The notes under the pieces are model-generated. The model did not search any database, was not told the origin of the DNA, and saw only the letters and a list, made by a program, of their open reading frames with translations. Shown here one piece after another: positions 26,003-34,549 of a stretch of DNA of 64,000 nucleotides; within the stretch, counting starts at the first letter, position 1, and the number at the start of each line of letters is the position of its first letter. This DNA is from Curtobacterium sp. BH-2-1-1. Lineage in GTDB: Bacteria > Actinomycetota > Actinomycetes > Actinomycetales > Microbacteriaceae. The stretch spans positions 3,038,001 to 3,102,000 of the forward strand of contig NZ_CP017580.1 in NCBI RefSeq assembly GCF_001806325.1. The letters run 5' to 3'. The position numbers and the translations under genes were made by a program.

Positions 26003-26965
26003 ATGAGTTGGCTGGTCACCGGCGGCGCCGGGTACATCGGGTCCCACGTCGTCCGAGCACTGCGTGCGGCGGGCATCGACACCGTCGCGTTCGACGACCT
26101 CTCGAGCGGCTTCCGGGCGTTCGTGCCCGAAGACGTGCCGTTCGTCGAGGGCACGATCCTCGACGGTGAGCTGGTGGCCCGGACGCTGCGCGAGCACGCC
26201 GTCACCGGTGTGGTGCACGTCGCGGGCTTCAAGTACGCGGGGGTGTCGGTCGAGCGACCGCTGCACACCTACGAGCAGAACGTCACCGGCATGGCGACGC
26301 TCCTCCGGGCGATGGCGGAGAACGGCGTCACCAAGGCGGTGTTCTCGTCGAGCGCCGCCGTCTACGGCACACCGGACGTCGACACCGTGGTCGAGGACAC
26401 CCCGAAGGCGCCGGAGTCGCCCTACGGCGAGTCGAAGCTCATCGGCGAGTGGCTGCTGCGCGACATGGAGGTCGCCGCGGGCTTCACCACGACGTCGCTG
26501 CGCTACTTCAACGTCGTCGGGTCGGGGGAGCCGGACCTGTACGACGCCAGCCCGCACAACCTCTTCCCGCTCGTCTTCGACGCCCTGCTCGCCGGTCGCA
26601 CGCCGCGGATCAACGGCGACGACTACGCCACGCCCGACGGCACCTGCGTGCGGGACTACATCCACGTCGCCGACCTCGCGCACTCGCACGCGGTCGCCGC
26701 GCAGAAGCTCGAGGCGGGCCAGACCCTCGAGCGCGCGTACAACCTCGGCAGCGGCGACGGGGTCAGCGTCCGGCAGATCATGGACGCCATGGCGAAGGGC
26801 ACCGGCATCGCGTTCGAGCCCGAGATCGCGCCGCGACGCGCCGGTGACCCCGCGCGGATCGTCGCGACGGGCGAAGCGGCTGCGCGTGACCTCGACTGGG
26901 CGATGCGCCACACGCTCGACGAGATGGTCACGAGCGCCTGGGAAGCCCGGCGCCGCATCGGCTGA
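26003..26965 (+). CDS. galE: UDP-glucose 4-epimerase
   Basis: 320 residues. It interconverts UDP-glucose and UDP-galactose in the cytoplasm. Extended short-chain dehydrogenase fold: the NAD site is VTGGAGYIGSHV near the N-terminus, the catalytic serine region is FSSSAAVYG, and the catalytic pair is Y141 with K145 in SPYGESKLIGEW. The substrate motif RYFNVVG and CVRDYIHVADLA complete the GalE signature. The start is the ATG at 26003 rather than the GTG at 25994, which lies within the -10 element. It supplies UDP-galactose for surface glycans; no galactokinase or uridylyltransferase is near. Confidence 0.92.
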   Translation: MSWLVTGGAGYIGSHVVRALRAAGIDTVAFDDLSSGFRAFVPEDVPFVEGTILDGELVARTLREHAVTGVVHVAGFKYAGVSVERPLHTYEQNVTGMATLLRAMAENGVTKAVFSSSAAVYGTPDVDTVVEDTPKAPESPYGESKLIGEWLLRDMEVAAGFTTTSLRYFNVVGSGEPDLYDASPHNLFPLVFDALLAGRTPRINGDDYATPDGTCVRDYIHVADLAHSHAVAAQKLEAGQTLERAYNLGSGDGVSVRQIMDAMAKGTGIAFEPEIAPRRAGDPARIVATGEAAARDLDWAMRHTLDEMVTSAWEARRRIG

Positions 26966-27089
26966 CGGGCCGTCGCGGCCGGCTGAGGGGGCGTCAGTTG
27001 TCCCCCGAAACCCCGACAGACCGGCCGCGACACGCCCGTACGGGGGACATGACACGCCGGAACCGTCAGTGCCTTCTATGATCCGCGAC

Positions 27090-27118
27090 TTGACTCTCGC
27101 GAATGACACCGCTGTAAT
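27090..27118 (+). promoter_or_regulatory. whiB2 promoter (TTGACT, 17 bases, TGTAAT)
   Basis: TTGACT at 27090-27095 and TGTAAT at 27113-27118 are exactly 17 bases apart, the best vegetative promoter in the window, in a locally AT-richer stretch. It gives a leader of about 50 bases and rules out a start codon at 27078. Confidence 0.7.
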
Positions 27119-27176
27119 TACAGGCAACGACAGCGATCGTTGTGGTCCCGTTATCGAGACGTCAGGGGTGATCAGG

Positions 27177-27500
27177 GTGAACGGTTCCGACTTCCACGCC
27201 GGAGTACCGGAGGACTGGCACGTCGACCCCGTGTCGCTCGGCGTCCCGGGTGTCCGGCGTCCGGAGACCGACGACGAGGAGAACCCGCTCGCCTGGCAGG
27301 TGGACTCGCTCTGCGCGCAGACCGACCCCGAGGCGTTCTTCCCCGAGAAGGGCGGCTCGACGCGCGAGGCCAAGAAGATCTGCACCTCGTGCGAGGTCCG
27401 GGCGCAGTGCCTCGAGTACGCGCTCGAGAACGACGAGCGCTTCGGCATCTGGGGCGGCCTGTCCGAGCGCGAGCGCCGCAAGCTCCGCAAGCGGGCGTAG
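27177..27500 (+). CDS. whiB2: WhiB-family regulator, WhiB2 type
   Basis: 107 residues. WhiB proteins carry a 4Fe-4S cluster and act with the primary sigma factor; WhiB2/WhmD controls septation in mycobacteria. The cluster ligands are C46, C69, C72 and C78 (C-x22-C-x2-C-x5-C), then the turn GIWGG and the basic tail ERERRKLRKRA. I chose the GTG at 27177 because AGGGG (27164-27168) stands 8 bases before it and because the promoter at 27090-27118 excludes the ATG at 27078; a GTG at 27168 is possible. Placement ahead of the DUF5719/DUF3499/ahcY/mtrA block matches WhiB2 in other actinobacteria. Confidence 0.92.
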   Translation: MNGSDFHAGVPEDWHVDPVSLGVPGVRRPETDDEENPLAWQVDSLCAQTDPEAFFPEKGGSTREAKKICTSCEVRAQCLEYALENDERFGIWGGLSERERRKLRKRA

Positions 27501-27528
27501 CCGCGCACCTGGCCAGTCCAGGAGGCAC

Positions 27529-27551
27529 GGTGCGCGTCCGACGCGCACCGG
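27529..27551 (+). terminator. Hairpin after whiB2
   Basis: CGGTGCGCGTC pairs with GACGCGCACCG around one central base. A wider, weaker pair GGAGGCACGG (27522-27531) and CCGCGCCTCC (27602-27611) makes this a degenerate member of the GGAGGCGCGG family. Confidence 0.55.
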
Positions 27552-27617
27552 TCGTTGATGGCTCCCACAGGTTCACGGCGCGCCGCCGTCCGCAGGCCGA
27601 GCCGCGCCTCCAGACCG

Positions 27618-27623
27618 TAGAGT
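27618..27623 (+). promoter_or_regulatory. -10 element TAGAGT, leaderless type
   Basis: TAGAGT is 10 bases before the ATG at 27634. A GTG at 27622 would lie inside this hexamer, which argues for the ATG. Confidence 0.4.
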
Positions 27624-27633
27624 GACGCCCGTC

Positions 27634-30471
27634 ATGCAGCCCAGAGTCACCGCGATCCTCGTCGCCGCCAACGGGGCGGACCACCTCGACCGGACCCTGG
27701 ACGCGCTCGCCGCCCAGACCCGTCACCCCGAGAACCTCGTCGTCGTCGACCTCGGGTCGACCGACGGATCGACCACCGACCTGTCGTTCGGCGGCTCCGC
27801 CGAACTCCTGCGCCTGCCCGCCGGTCGCCCCTTCGGCGAGGCGGTCGCCCGCGGCGAACGCGAGGCCCCGCCCGCGGTCGCGGACGAACCCGTCGACGAG
27901 TGGCTCTGGCTGCTCGGCCACGACAACGCGCCGGCGCCCACCGCCCTCGCCGACCTCCTGTCCGCGGTCGAGATCGCGCCGAGCGTGGTCGTCGCGGGGC
28001 CGAAGCTCGTCGACGTCGACGACCCGTCGCGGCTCCGGGCGTTCGGCGAGAGCATGACCCGCTTCGGCCGGTCGATCGTCCTCGTGCAGGACGAGCTCGA
28101 CCAGGGCCAGCACGACCGGAACACCGACGTGATGGCGGTCGCCGCCGGCGGGATGCTCGTCCGACGCTCGGTGTGGAACGAACTCGGCGGCTTCGACCCC
28201 GCCCTGCCGAACGTGGACGCCGCGCTCGACTTCTGCGTGCGCGTGCGCCTCGCCGGACACCGGGTCGCCGTCGTCCCTGAGGCCCGCGTGACGAGCGCCG
28301 GGCCCATCGAGGAGTTCGGGCGCAAGCGGGTCTCCGAGGGGCGGCGCGTCCGGATGCACCGGCAGGCGCAGCTGCACCGCCGGATGACCTACGCGTCCGC
28401 CGGGGTCCTCTGGATCCACTGGCTCACGCTCGTGCCGTTCGCGATCGGCCGCGCGATCGGGCACCTCGTCGCCAAGCACCCGGCCGCGGTCGGGGCCGAG
28501 CTCGCCGCGGCGTTCTCGGTCGCCTTCGGCGGCGGGACCGGACGCTCGCGACGGGTCCTCGCACGCGGCAAGAAGCTCGGGTGGGCGGCGGTCGAGCCGC
28601 TCCGCGTCAGCTGGCGCCGGGTGCACGAGCGGCGGACCACGTCGCGCGACGTCGAGCTCGCCCGGGTCGAGGACGCACCGATCGCCCGGGCGTCGTTCCT
28701 CGGTGACGGCGGCATCTGGGTCGTGCTCGCCGCGGCGGTCCTGAGCGTCGTGACCCTGTACCCGCTGCTCGGCTCGCCGGCGCTGACCGGTGGCGGGCTC
28801 CTGCCCCTGAGCACCGACGTCGCCCGGCTGTGGCAGAACGTCGGCTACGGCTGGCACTCGATCGGCACCGGCTTCACTGGGCCGAGCGACCCGTTCGCCG
28901 CGGTCGTCGCCGTGCTCGGCTCGATCACGTTCTGGTCGCCGTCGACCTCGGTCGTGCTCGTGATGCTCGTCGCGTTCCCGCTCGCCGCGCTCGGCGCCTG
29001 GTTCGCGGTGCGGAAGCTGACGACCCGCACCTGGGTGCCGGTGATCGGCGCGGCGCTGTACACGATCGCCCCGACGCTCGTCGGTGCCGTCACGAGCGGG
29101 CACCTCGGCGCCGTGATCGCGCACGTCCTCCTGCCCTGGCTGTTCCTCGCCGTGCTCGAGGCGCACCGCTCGTGGGCCTGGGCCTCGGGCGCGTCCCTGC
29201 TCTTCGCCGTCATCGCGGCCTCGGCGCCGTCGCTGCTGCCGGTGCTGCTGCTCGGCTGGCTCGTGTCGCTCGCCGTCGGGTGGCGTCGTGCGCACCGTCG
29301 GGTGTTCATCCCGGTGCCGGCAGCCGTGCTCTTCCTGCCGCTCGTGCTCGCGCAGGTCGCCCGCGGCAACGTGCTCGCCGTCTTCGCCGACCCGGGCGTG
29401 CCCTCGGCCACCCGCGCACCCTCGGCCTTCCAGCTCGCCATCGGCCAGCCGGTGCCGGACTGGAGCGGGTGGCTGCCCACCACGTCCGGGCTCGCGCTCG
29501 CCGCCTGGATCCTGCCGGTCCTCATGGCGGTGCTCGCGCTCCCGGTGGCCGTCGCCGCCATCGGCGCGATGCTCGGCCACCGCTGGGCCGTCGCGGGAGC
29601 CACGCTCCTCATCGCGCTGGCCGGCTTCGCCACCGCGTTCGCCGCCACCCACGTCACCGTCACCGGGGTCGGGTCCACGACCACGATCATCTGGCCGGGC
29701 AGCGGGCTGAGCGTGTACTGGTTCGGCATCGTCGCCGCCGCCTGCATCGGGATCGACGTGCTGCCGCGGATCGCGCCGGTCGCGGGACTCGTGACGACCG
29801 TGGTCGCCGCCGTCACCGTGGCACCGGCGTTCGGGGCGTTCTACCTCGGCAACGCGGTGATCCAGCCGACCTCCGGCCGGGTGCTCAGCGCGTACGTGAA
29901 CGCCGAGGCGCAGGCCAACCCCGACGTCGGCACGCTCGTCGTCGACCCGCAGGACGACGGCTCGCTTGCGGTGTCGCTCGAACGCGGTCAGGGCTCGACG
30001 CTCGACGACCAGACCACCCTCGACTCGACGGCGCTCACGCTCAGCCGGTCCGGTGCGCAGCTCGCGACCCTCGCCGGCAACCTGGCGAGCCGGAGCGGGT
30101 ACGACCCCGAGCCCGCACTGCGGCAGCTCGGCGTGAGCTTCGTCCTGCTCGACGACGCCCCCGACGGTTCCTCCGCGCAGGAGGTCCACGACCGTGCAGC
30201 CGGGGCGATCGGCCAGAACGCGCTGTTCACGAGCATCGGTGAGACGACGAGCGGCCAGCTGTTCCACTACGAGGGCGACGTCGACCGCCCGTCCACCGGG
30301 TCGGCCGGGGCACAGGCGACGCACGTGCTCTACCTCGTGGTCCTCGGGGTCGTGTTCGGCGCCGCGGCGCTGCTGGCGGTGCCCACCGCGCCCCGTCGAC
30401 GCCGTGCCACCTCGAACGTCATCGAGGCCGAGGAACCCGCCACCACCTTCGACGAGGAGCGCGACGAATGA
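27634..30471 (+). CDS. GT2 glycosyltransferase fused to a large membrane domain
   Basis: 945 residues. The N-terminal ~250 residues are a GT2 domain: VTAILVAANGADHLDRTLDAL, VVVDLGSTDGST, WLWLLGHDNAPAP in place of the usual metal motif, AAGGMLVRRSVWNELGGFDPAL. The canonical DxD is replaced by GHDN. From about residue 265 there are about 12 membrane helices and a C-terminal exported domain before a last helix near 895-915. Genes of this kind lie next to whiB2 and DUF5719 in many actinobacteria. The substrate is not known; a cell-wall polymer is likely. It overlaps the DUF5719 gene by 4 bases (ATGA). Confidence 0.85.
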   Translation: MQPRVTAILVAANGADHLDRTLDALAAQTRHPENLVVVDLGSTDGSTTDLSFGGSAELLRLPAGRPFGEAVARGEREAPPAVADEPVDEWLWLLGHDNAPAPTALADLLSAVEIAPSVVVAGPKLVDVDDPSRLRAFGESMTRFGRSIVLVQDELDQGQHDRNTDVMAVAAGGMLVRRSVWNELGGFDPALPNVDAALDFCVRVRLAGHRVAVVPEARVTSAGPIEEFGRKRVSEGRRVRMHRQAQLHRRMTYASAGVLWIHWLTLVPFAIGRAIGHLVAKHPAAVGAELAAAFSVAFGGGTGRSRRVLARGKKLGWAAVEPLRVSWRRVHERRTTSRDVELARVEDAPIARASFLGDGGIWVVLAAAVLSVVTLYPLLGSPALTGGGLLPLSTDVARLWQNVGYGWHSIGTGFTGPSDPFAAVVAVLGSITFWSPSTSVVLVMLVAFPLAALGAWFAVRKLTTRTWVPVIGAALYTIAPTLVGAVTSGHLGAVIAHVLLPWLFLAVLEAHRSWAWASGASLLFAVIAASAPSLLPVLLLGWLVSLAVGWRRAHRRVFIPVPAAVLFLPLVLAQVARGNVLAVFADPGVPSATRAPSAFQLAIGQPVPDWSGWLPTTSGLALAAWILPVLMAVLALPVAVAAIGAMLGHRWAVAGATLLIALAGFATAFAATHVTVTGVGSTTTIIWPGSGLSVYWFGIVAAACIGIDVLPRIAPVAGLVTTVVAAVTVAPAFGAFYLGNAVIQPTSGRVLSAYVNAEAQANPDVGTLVVDPQDDGSLAVSLERGQGSTLDDQTTLDSTALTLSRSGAQLATLAGNLASRSGYDPEPALRQLGVSFVLLDDAPDGSSAQEVHDRAAGAIGQNALFTSIGETTSGQLFHYEGDVDRPSTGSAGAQATHVLYLVVLGVVFGAAALLAVPTAPRRRRATSNVIEAEEPATTFDEERDE

Positions 30472-31871
30472 GCCGTACCCCCGCCTCCGTCCGCCGCTGG
30501 GTCGTCCGCGGCACGGCGACCGCGATCGCCGTCGTGGTCGCCGCCGGAGCCGTCACCGCGGCGCACGCCCTCGGCACCGACACCGACCCGGGTCGTCCCG
30601 CGGGCAAGACGGTGACACCCGTCCCGGCCGACGCCGAGCGCGTCTGCGCCGGCAACGCGCTCCGGCTCTCGGACGACGCCGGCAACGACGCGACGAAGGC
30701 GAGCACCGTCGGCTCGGCCACCGTCGCCACCGCGACCACCGGGTCGAGCGTCGAGCGCTCCGGCCTCGACGACTCCGCGACCGGCGGGAGCAAGCCGCGC
30801 CTCCTGACCGCTCCGGCGGGGGACACCACCCCGCAGGTCGCCGGCAGCAGCTACCAGAGCGTCGCGAGCGGGGACGTCGTCGGCGTCGGTGCCGCGTCGT
30901 GCGACGACCCGAGCCAGTCCACCTGGCTGGTCGGTGGGTCCACCGAGACCGGCCGCACGAGCCTCGTCACGCTGTCGAACCCGACCGACGTGAACGCGAC
31001 CGTCGACCTGTCGATCTACGACGGTTCCGGCACGGTCAGCGCCCCTGGCACGACCGGCATCGTCGTCGCGCCGAACACCCAGAAGGTCGTCCCGCTGTCC
31101 GGGTTCGTCTCCGACCAGGGCTCGACCGTCGTGCACGTCGAGTCCTCCGGCGGCCAGATCGTCGCCCACATGCAGGAGTCCATCGTCCGCACCCTCACCC
31201 CCGGTGGGTTCGACATCATCTCCGGCGGTGCGGCGCCCTCGACGTCGCAGATCATCCCGGGCGTGGTCCTCGACGGCGCCCAAGAGGCCCAGCGCGGCGA
31301 CGACACGGCCGACGCCGCACCCATCGTCCGGCTGTTCGTGCCCGGCACGAAGGCGGCCCGCGTGACCCTCGGCATCACGACCGCCGACGGGGGCGGGTCC
31401 ACCGTGAACGCCACCGCCGAGCCCGGTGTCGTCACCGACGTCACGCTCGACGACTTCCCGGACGGTCGCTACGCCTTCACCGTCACGTCGACCGAGCCGC
31501 TCGTCGCCGGCGCCCGCACGACCACGCCCACCTACGACGGACGCACGGACGTCGGGTGGTTCGCCTCCGCCGACCCGCTCGGCGAGTCCACCATCACGGC
31601 GGTGGCGCCCGGTGAGAACCAGCGCCTCACGCTCGTCAACCCGACGCGCTCCGACGCCGACGTCACGATCCGCTCCGGCGACGAGACGCAGGACGTGCAG
31701 GTCGTCGCCGGTGGTGTGCGCACCGTGGTCGTCCCGGTCGCGAAGCAGCTCGAGCTGCAGGGGACCGAGGGGCTCGTCGCCGGGGTGACGTACATGGGCG
31801 ACGACGGCATCGCAGGGTTCCCGGTGCGGGCGGCGACCGAGGTCTCGACGCCGGTCCGGGTCTACCCCTGA
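30468..31871 (+). CDS. DUF5719 family secreted or membrane-anchored protein
   Basis: 467 residues. An N-terminal helix (about 16-34) acts as anchor or signal; the rest is outside the membrane. The exported part is a run of beta-rich modules with phrases such as TLSNPTDVNATVDLSIYDG and LVNPTRSDADVTIRSGDE, typical of DUF5719. It is translationally coupled to the preceding glycosyltransferase/membrane protein, and the pair keeps this order in the conserved block. The function of the family is not established. Envelope work with the membrane partner is inference from constant neighbourhood. Confidence 0.85.
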   Translation: MSRTPASVRRWVVRGTATAIAVVVAAGAVTAAHALGTDTDPGRPAGKTVTPVPADAERVCAGNALRLSDDAGNDATKASTVGSATVATATTGSSVERSGLDDSATGGSKPRLLTAPAGDTTPQVAGSSYQSVASGDVVGVGAASCDDPSQSTWLVGGSTETGRTSLVTLSNPTDVNATVDLSIYDGSGTVSAPGTTGIVVAPNTQKVVPLSGFVSDQGSTVVHVESSGGQIVAHMQESIVRTLTPGGFDIISGGAAPSTSQIIPGVVLDGAQEAQRGDDTADAAPIVRLFVPGTKAARVTLGITTADGGGSTVNATAEPGVVTDVTLDDFPDGRYAFTVTSTEPLVAGARTTTPTYDGRTDVGWFASADPLGESTITAVAPGENQRLTLVNPTRSDADVTIRSGDETQDVQVVAGGVRTVVVPVAKQLELQGTEGLVAGVTYMGDDGIAGFPVRAATEVSTPVRVYP

Positions 31872-31893
31872 GCCGTGGCGCTGGCGCGCTGCG

Positions 31894-32334
31894 TCACCAG
31901 TGACGGTAGCGGTCCGGCGCCAGGTCCCACGGGTCCTTGTCGATCAGCTCGCCCACGGCGCGGAACACCGCGGTCTCGATGATGATGCGCTTGTCGGTGT
32001 CGTCCTTCTCGGGACTGCGGGTGACCCGCTCCACCGGGACGCGGAACACGGTCACGCGGCGCTGCTCGCGGTCCACCCGCCACCGGGGCATGTGGTCCGG
32101 CAGGGTCGAGTCCGTCGGCATGTCCGCGACCTGGAACACGACGCCCTCGAGTTCGGCCGGCCAGAGCCCGAGCAGGTAGTGCGCGGTGTCCCCGACGATG
32201 CGGTCGAACGTCTCGGCGCGGGTGATGATCGGCGCGAGGTCCGGACCGGTCACGCTGGACCGTCCGCCGCGTCCGTGCCGGGACCGACCGCGGCCCCGGT
32301 CGACGGGTGTGACGAGACGAGTCCTGCGACGCAT
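31894..32334 (-). CDS. Metallopeptidase-family protein lacking the HExxH motif
   Basis: 146 residues. It belongs by position and pattern to the zincin-like family of Rv3259 (between whiB2 and ahcY): RAETFDRIVGDTAHYL, VVFQVADMPTD, RRVTVFRVPVERVTRS, and a C-terminal IIIETAVFRAVGELIDKDP. In active family members the last region has a histidine-glutamate metal motif; here it reads ETAVFRAV without histidine, so the zinc ligands are missing. The protein is probably not a peptidase. It ends 22 bases from the DUF5719 stop and starts back to back with DUF3499. Confidence 0.8.
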   Translation of the reverse strand: MRRRTRLVTPVDRGRGRSRHGRGGRSSVTGPDLAPIITRAETFDRIVGDTAHYLLGLWPAELEGVVFQVADMPTDSTLPDHMPRWRVDREQRRVTVFRVPVERVTRSPEKDDTDKRIIIETAVFRAVGELIDKDPWDLAPDRYRHW

Positions 32335-32340
32335 CCCCAC

Positions 32341-32346
32341 ATCGTA
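32341..32346 (-). promoter_or_regulatory. -10 element TACGAT, leaderless type
   Basis: On the minus strand TACGAT is 6 bases before the ATG at 32334. Confidence 0.45.
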
Positions 32347-32376
32347 CGCGGCGCGGGCGGTGCCGCCCTGCTCCGA

Positions 32377-32382
32377 TAGGGT
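32377..32382 (+). promoter_or_regulatory. -10 element TAGGGT, leaderless type
   Basis: TAGGGT is 10 bases before the ATG at 32393 of the DUF3499 gene. Confidence 0.4.
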
Positions 32383-32392
32383 CGGTGGCGGT

Positions 32393-32608
32393 ATGGACGT
32401 GAGGATCTGCAGCAAGGTCGCCTGTGGCGCGAGCGCCTCGGCGACCCTGACGTACGACTACGGGGACTCCATGGTCGTCGTCGGCCCCCTCTCCACCCGC
32501 GTCGAACCCCACGGCTACGACCTCTGCGCCCGCCACGCGGCGCAGCTGCGCGTCCCGCGCGGGTGGCAGGTGGTGCGGCGCGAGCCGCTCCGTCGCGACG
32601 CGGACTGA
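32393..32608 (+). CDS. DUF3499 family small protein
   Basis: 71 residues. It has two cysteines near the start (ICSKVACG) and a Cys/His pair further on ([11 protein letters not shown]), a four-ligand set that could bind zinc. The segment WQVVRRE closes the conserved core. DUF3499 genes sit between the Rv3259-like gene and ahcY or manB in most actinobacteria, and this order is kept here. The function is unknown. The ATG is preferred over upstream codons because the family N-terminus begins here and the -10 element lies just before it. Confidence 0.88.
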   Translation: MDVRICSKVACGASASATLTYDYGDSMVVVGPLSTRVEPHGYDLCARHAAQLRVPRGWQVVRREPLRRDAD

Positions 32609-32643
32609 CGCGGTCGGGTCCGGTCCTCCACAGGGGGATCCCT

Positions 32644-32690
32644 GGAGGCGCGGCTCACGGCACCGACGTCGGCTGACGACCCGCGCCTCC
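32644..32690 (+). repeat. Degenerate GGAGGCGCGG hairpin between DUF3499 and ahcY
   Basis: GGAGGCGCGG (32644-32653) and CCGCGCCTCC (32681-32690) are exact complements 27 bases apart; the inner part holds CACCGACGTCGGCTG with a small CCGACGTCGG palindrome. It may terminate the DUF3499 message. Confidence 0.5.
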
Positions 32691-32711
32691 CGGCGTGGAA
32701 GACTGGGCCGC

Positions 32712-34190
32712 ATGCCCACCGAAGCCCGTACCGCAGCACCGTTCCGCGTCGCCGACCTCGCCCTCGCCGAGGCGGGGCGCCACCAGATCCGCCTCGCCGA
32801 GAACGAGATGCCGGGGCTCATGTCCCTGCGCGAGGAGTTCGGCGCGTCGCAGCCGCTCGCCGGCGCGCGCATCGCGGGCTCGCTGCACATGACGGTGCAG
32901 ACGGCCGTCCTCATCGAGACGCTCGTCGCGCTCGGTGCGCAGGTCCGGTGGGCGAGCTGCAACATCTTCTCCACGCAGGACGAAGCCGCCGCGGCCATCG
33001 CCGTCGGTCCGACCGGCACGCCTGAGTCGCCGGCCGGTGTCCCCGTGTTCGCGTGGAAGGGCGAGACGCTCGAGGAGTACTGGTGGTGCACCAGCCGGAT
33101 CTTCGACTGGTCGGCCGAGGCCGCAGCCGCCGGCGCCGACTGGATCGGCCCGAACCTCATCCTCGACGACGGCGGCGACGCCACGATGCTCGTGCACACC
33201 GGCGCCGATGCCGAAGCCGCCGGCCGTGTGCCCGATGCCGGGGCCGACGCGAGCACCGAGTGGAAGATCGTCCTCGACACCGTCGCCGCCTCACTGCAGG
33301 ATTCGTCGGACCGCTGGACCCGCATCGCGGCCGACATCGAGGGCGTGACCGAGGAGACCACCACCGGCGTGCACCGCCTCTACGAGCTGTCGCGCACCGG
33401 CGAGCTGAAGTTCCCGGCGATCAACGTCAACGACTCCGTCACGAAGTCGAAGTTCGACAACAAGTACGGCATCCGGCACTCGCTGCCCGACGGGCTCAAC
33501 CGGGCGACCGACGTGCTGATCGGCGGCAAGGTCGCGTTCGTCGTGGGCTACGGCGACGTCGGCAAGGGTGCGGCCGAGGCGCTCCGCGGGCAGGGCGCCC
33601 GCGTGATCGTGTCCGAGGTCGACCCGATCTGCGCGCTCCAGGCCGCGATGGACGGGTACCAGGTGGCGCGCCTCGCGGACGTCGCCGACCAGGTCGACAT
33701 GGTCGTCACGTGCACGGGCAACCTCGGCGTCGTCGGTGTCGACGAGATGCTCGCGCTGAAGCACCTCGCGATCGTCGCGAACGTGGGGCACTTCGACAAC
33801 GAGATCGACATGGCGGGCCTCGAGTCCCTGCCGGGCGTCGAGAAGGTCGAGATCAAGCCGCAGGTGCACGAGTGGCGTCTGCCGACGGGCCGGTCGATCC
33901 TCGTGCTCTCCGAGGGGCGGCTCATGAACCTCGGCAACGCCACGGGGCACCCGTCCTTCGTGATGAGCAACTCCTTCACGAACCAGGTGCTCGCCCAGAT
34001 CGAGCTGCACACCCGCCGCGCCGAGTACCCGACGGGGGTGTACGTGCTGCCGAAGCACCTCGACGAGAAGGTGGCGCGGCTGCACCTCGACGCGCTCGGG
34101 GTCGCGCTGACCGAGCTCCGGCCGGAGCAGGCGGCGTACATCGGTGTCCCGGTCGAGGGCCCCTACAAGCCCGAGCACTACCGGTACTGA
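32712..34190 (+). CDS. ahcY: adenosylhomocysteinase
   Basis: 492 residues, the long bacterial form with the ~40-residue insert. It splits S-adenosylhomocysteine to adenosine and homocysteine and so keeps methyltransferases running. Signatures: [41 protein letters not shown] for substrate, the NAD site GYGDVGKG (279-286), [26 protein letters not shown] and the C-terminal KPEHYRY that reaches the partner subunit. No promoter of the leaderless type is evident before its ATG. It belongs to the conserved block with mtrA and secA. The 3' end faces repeat DNA. Confidence 0.96.
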   Translation: MPTEARTAAPFRVADLALAEAGRHQIRLAENEMPGLMSLREEFGASQPLAGARIAGSLHMTVQTAVLIETLVALGAQVRWASCNIFSTQDEAAAAIAVGPTGTPESPAGVPVFAWKGETLEEYWWCTSRIFDWSAEAAAAGADWIGPNLILDDGGDATMLVHTGADAEAAGRVPDAGADASTEWKIVLDTVAASLQDSSDRWTRIAADIEGVTEETTTGVHRLYELSRTGELKFPAINVNDSVTKSKFDNKYGIRHSLPDGLNRATDVLIGGKVAFVVGYGDVGKGAAEALRGQGARVIVSEVDPICALQAAMDGYQVARLADVADQVDMVVTCTGNLGVVGVDEMLALKHLAIVANVGHFDNEIDMAGLESLPGVEKVEIKPQVHEWRLPTGRSILVLSEGRLMNLGNATGHPSFVMSNSFTNQVLAQIELHTRRAEYPTGVYVLPKHLDEKVARLHLDALGVALTELRPEQAAYIGVPVEGPYKPEHYRY

Positions 34191-34549
34191 CGCGGGCGCG
34201 CCGCGGGCGCGGCGCGGGCGCGCTGCCGCCGCGCGGCGGGCGCGCTGCCGCACCGCACAGCCAAAGTCGCCCGGAACCACGCATCCGCGCGGCTCCGGGT
34301 GTTTTGGGTTGTGCGCCGGCAGCCGCCGGCGGCCGCCGGCTGCCGGCCGCCGGCACCCGGCGCGACCGAGCGCGGCTCGCGGCCCGCGGCCCGCGGGCCG
34401 CGGCGACGAACCACGTTTCCGACATCGAACCAGCCTCCCGCGCTGGTTCGACGTCGGAAACCTGGTTCGATAGCCGGACGCGAGCCGCGCCGCCGCGACG
34501 CCCGCCGCGGCGCCGCGCGCCCGCCGCCGCGCGCCCGCGGCGCAGCGCG
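34191..34549. repeat. Gene-free junction with one B and one A palindrome, inverted order
   Basis: No gene is supported in these 359 bases between converging genes. One B element (34254-34315, ends CGCACAGCC and GGTTGTGCG) is followed after 91 bases by one A element (34407-34469, ends CGAACCACG and CTGGTTCG). The order on this strand is B then A, the reverse of the unit at 4727. The intervening bases carry alternating CCGGC/GCCGG runs. The A arms have two mismatches. Confidence 0.85.

Noticed and set aside
32609..32711. SAH riboswitch before ahcY
   Set aside because: No match to the conserved core of that riboswitch could be seen; the hairpin there is a degenerate member of the GGAGGCGCGG family.
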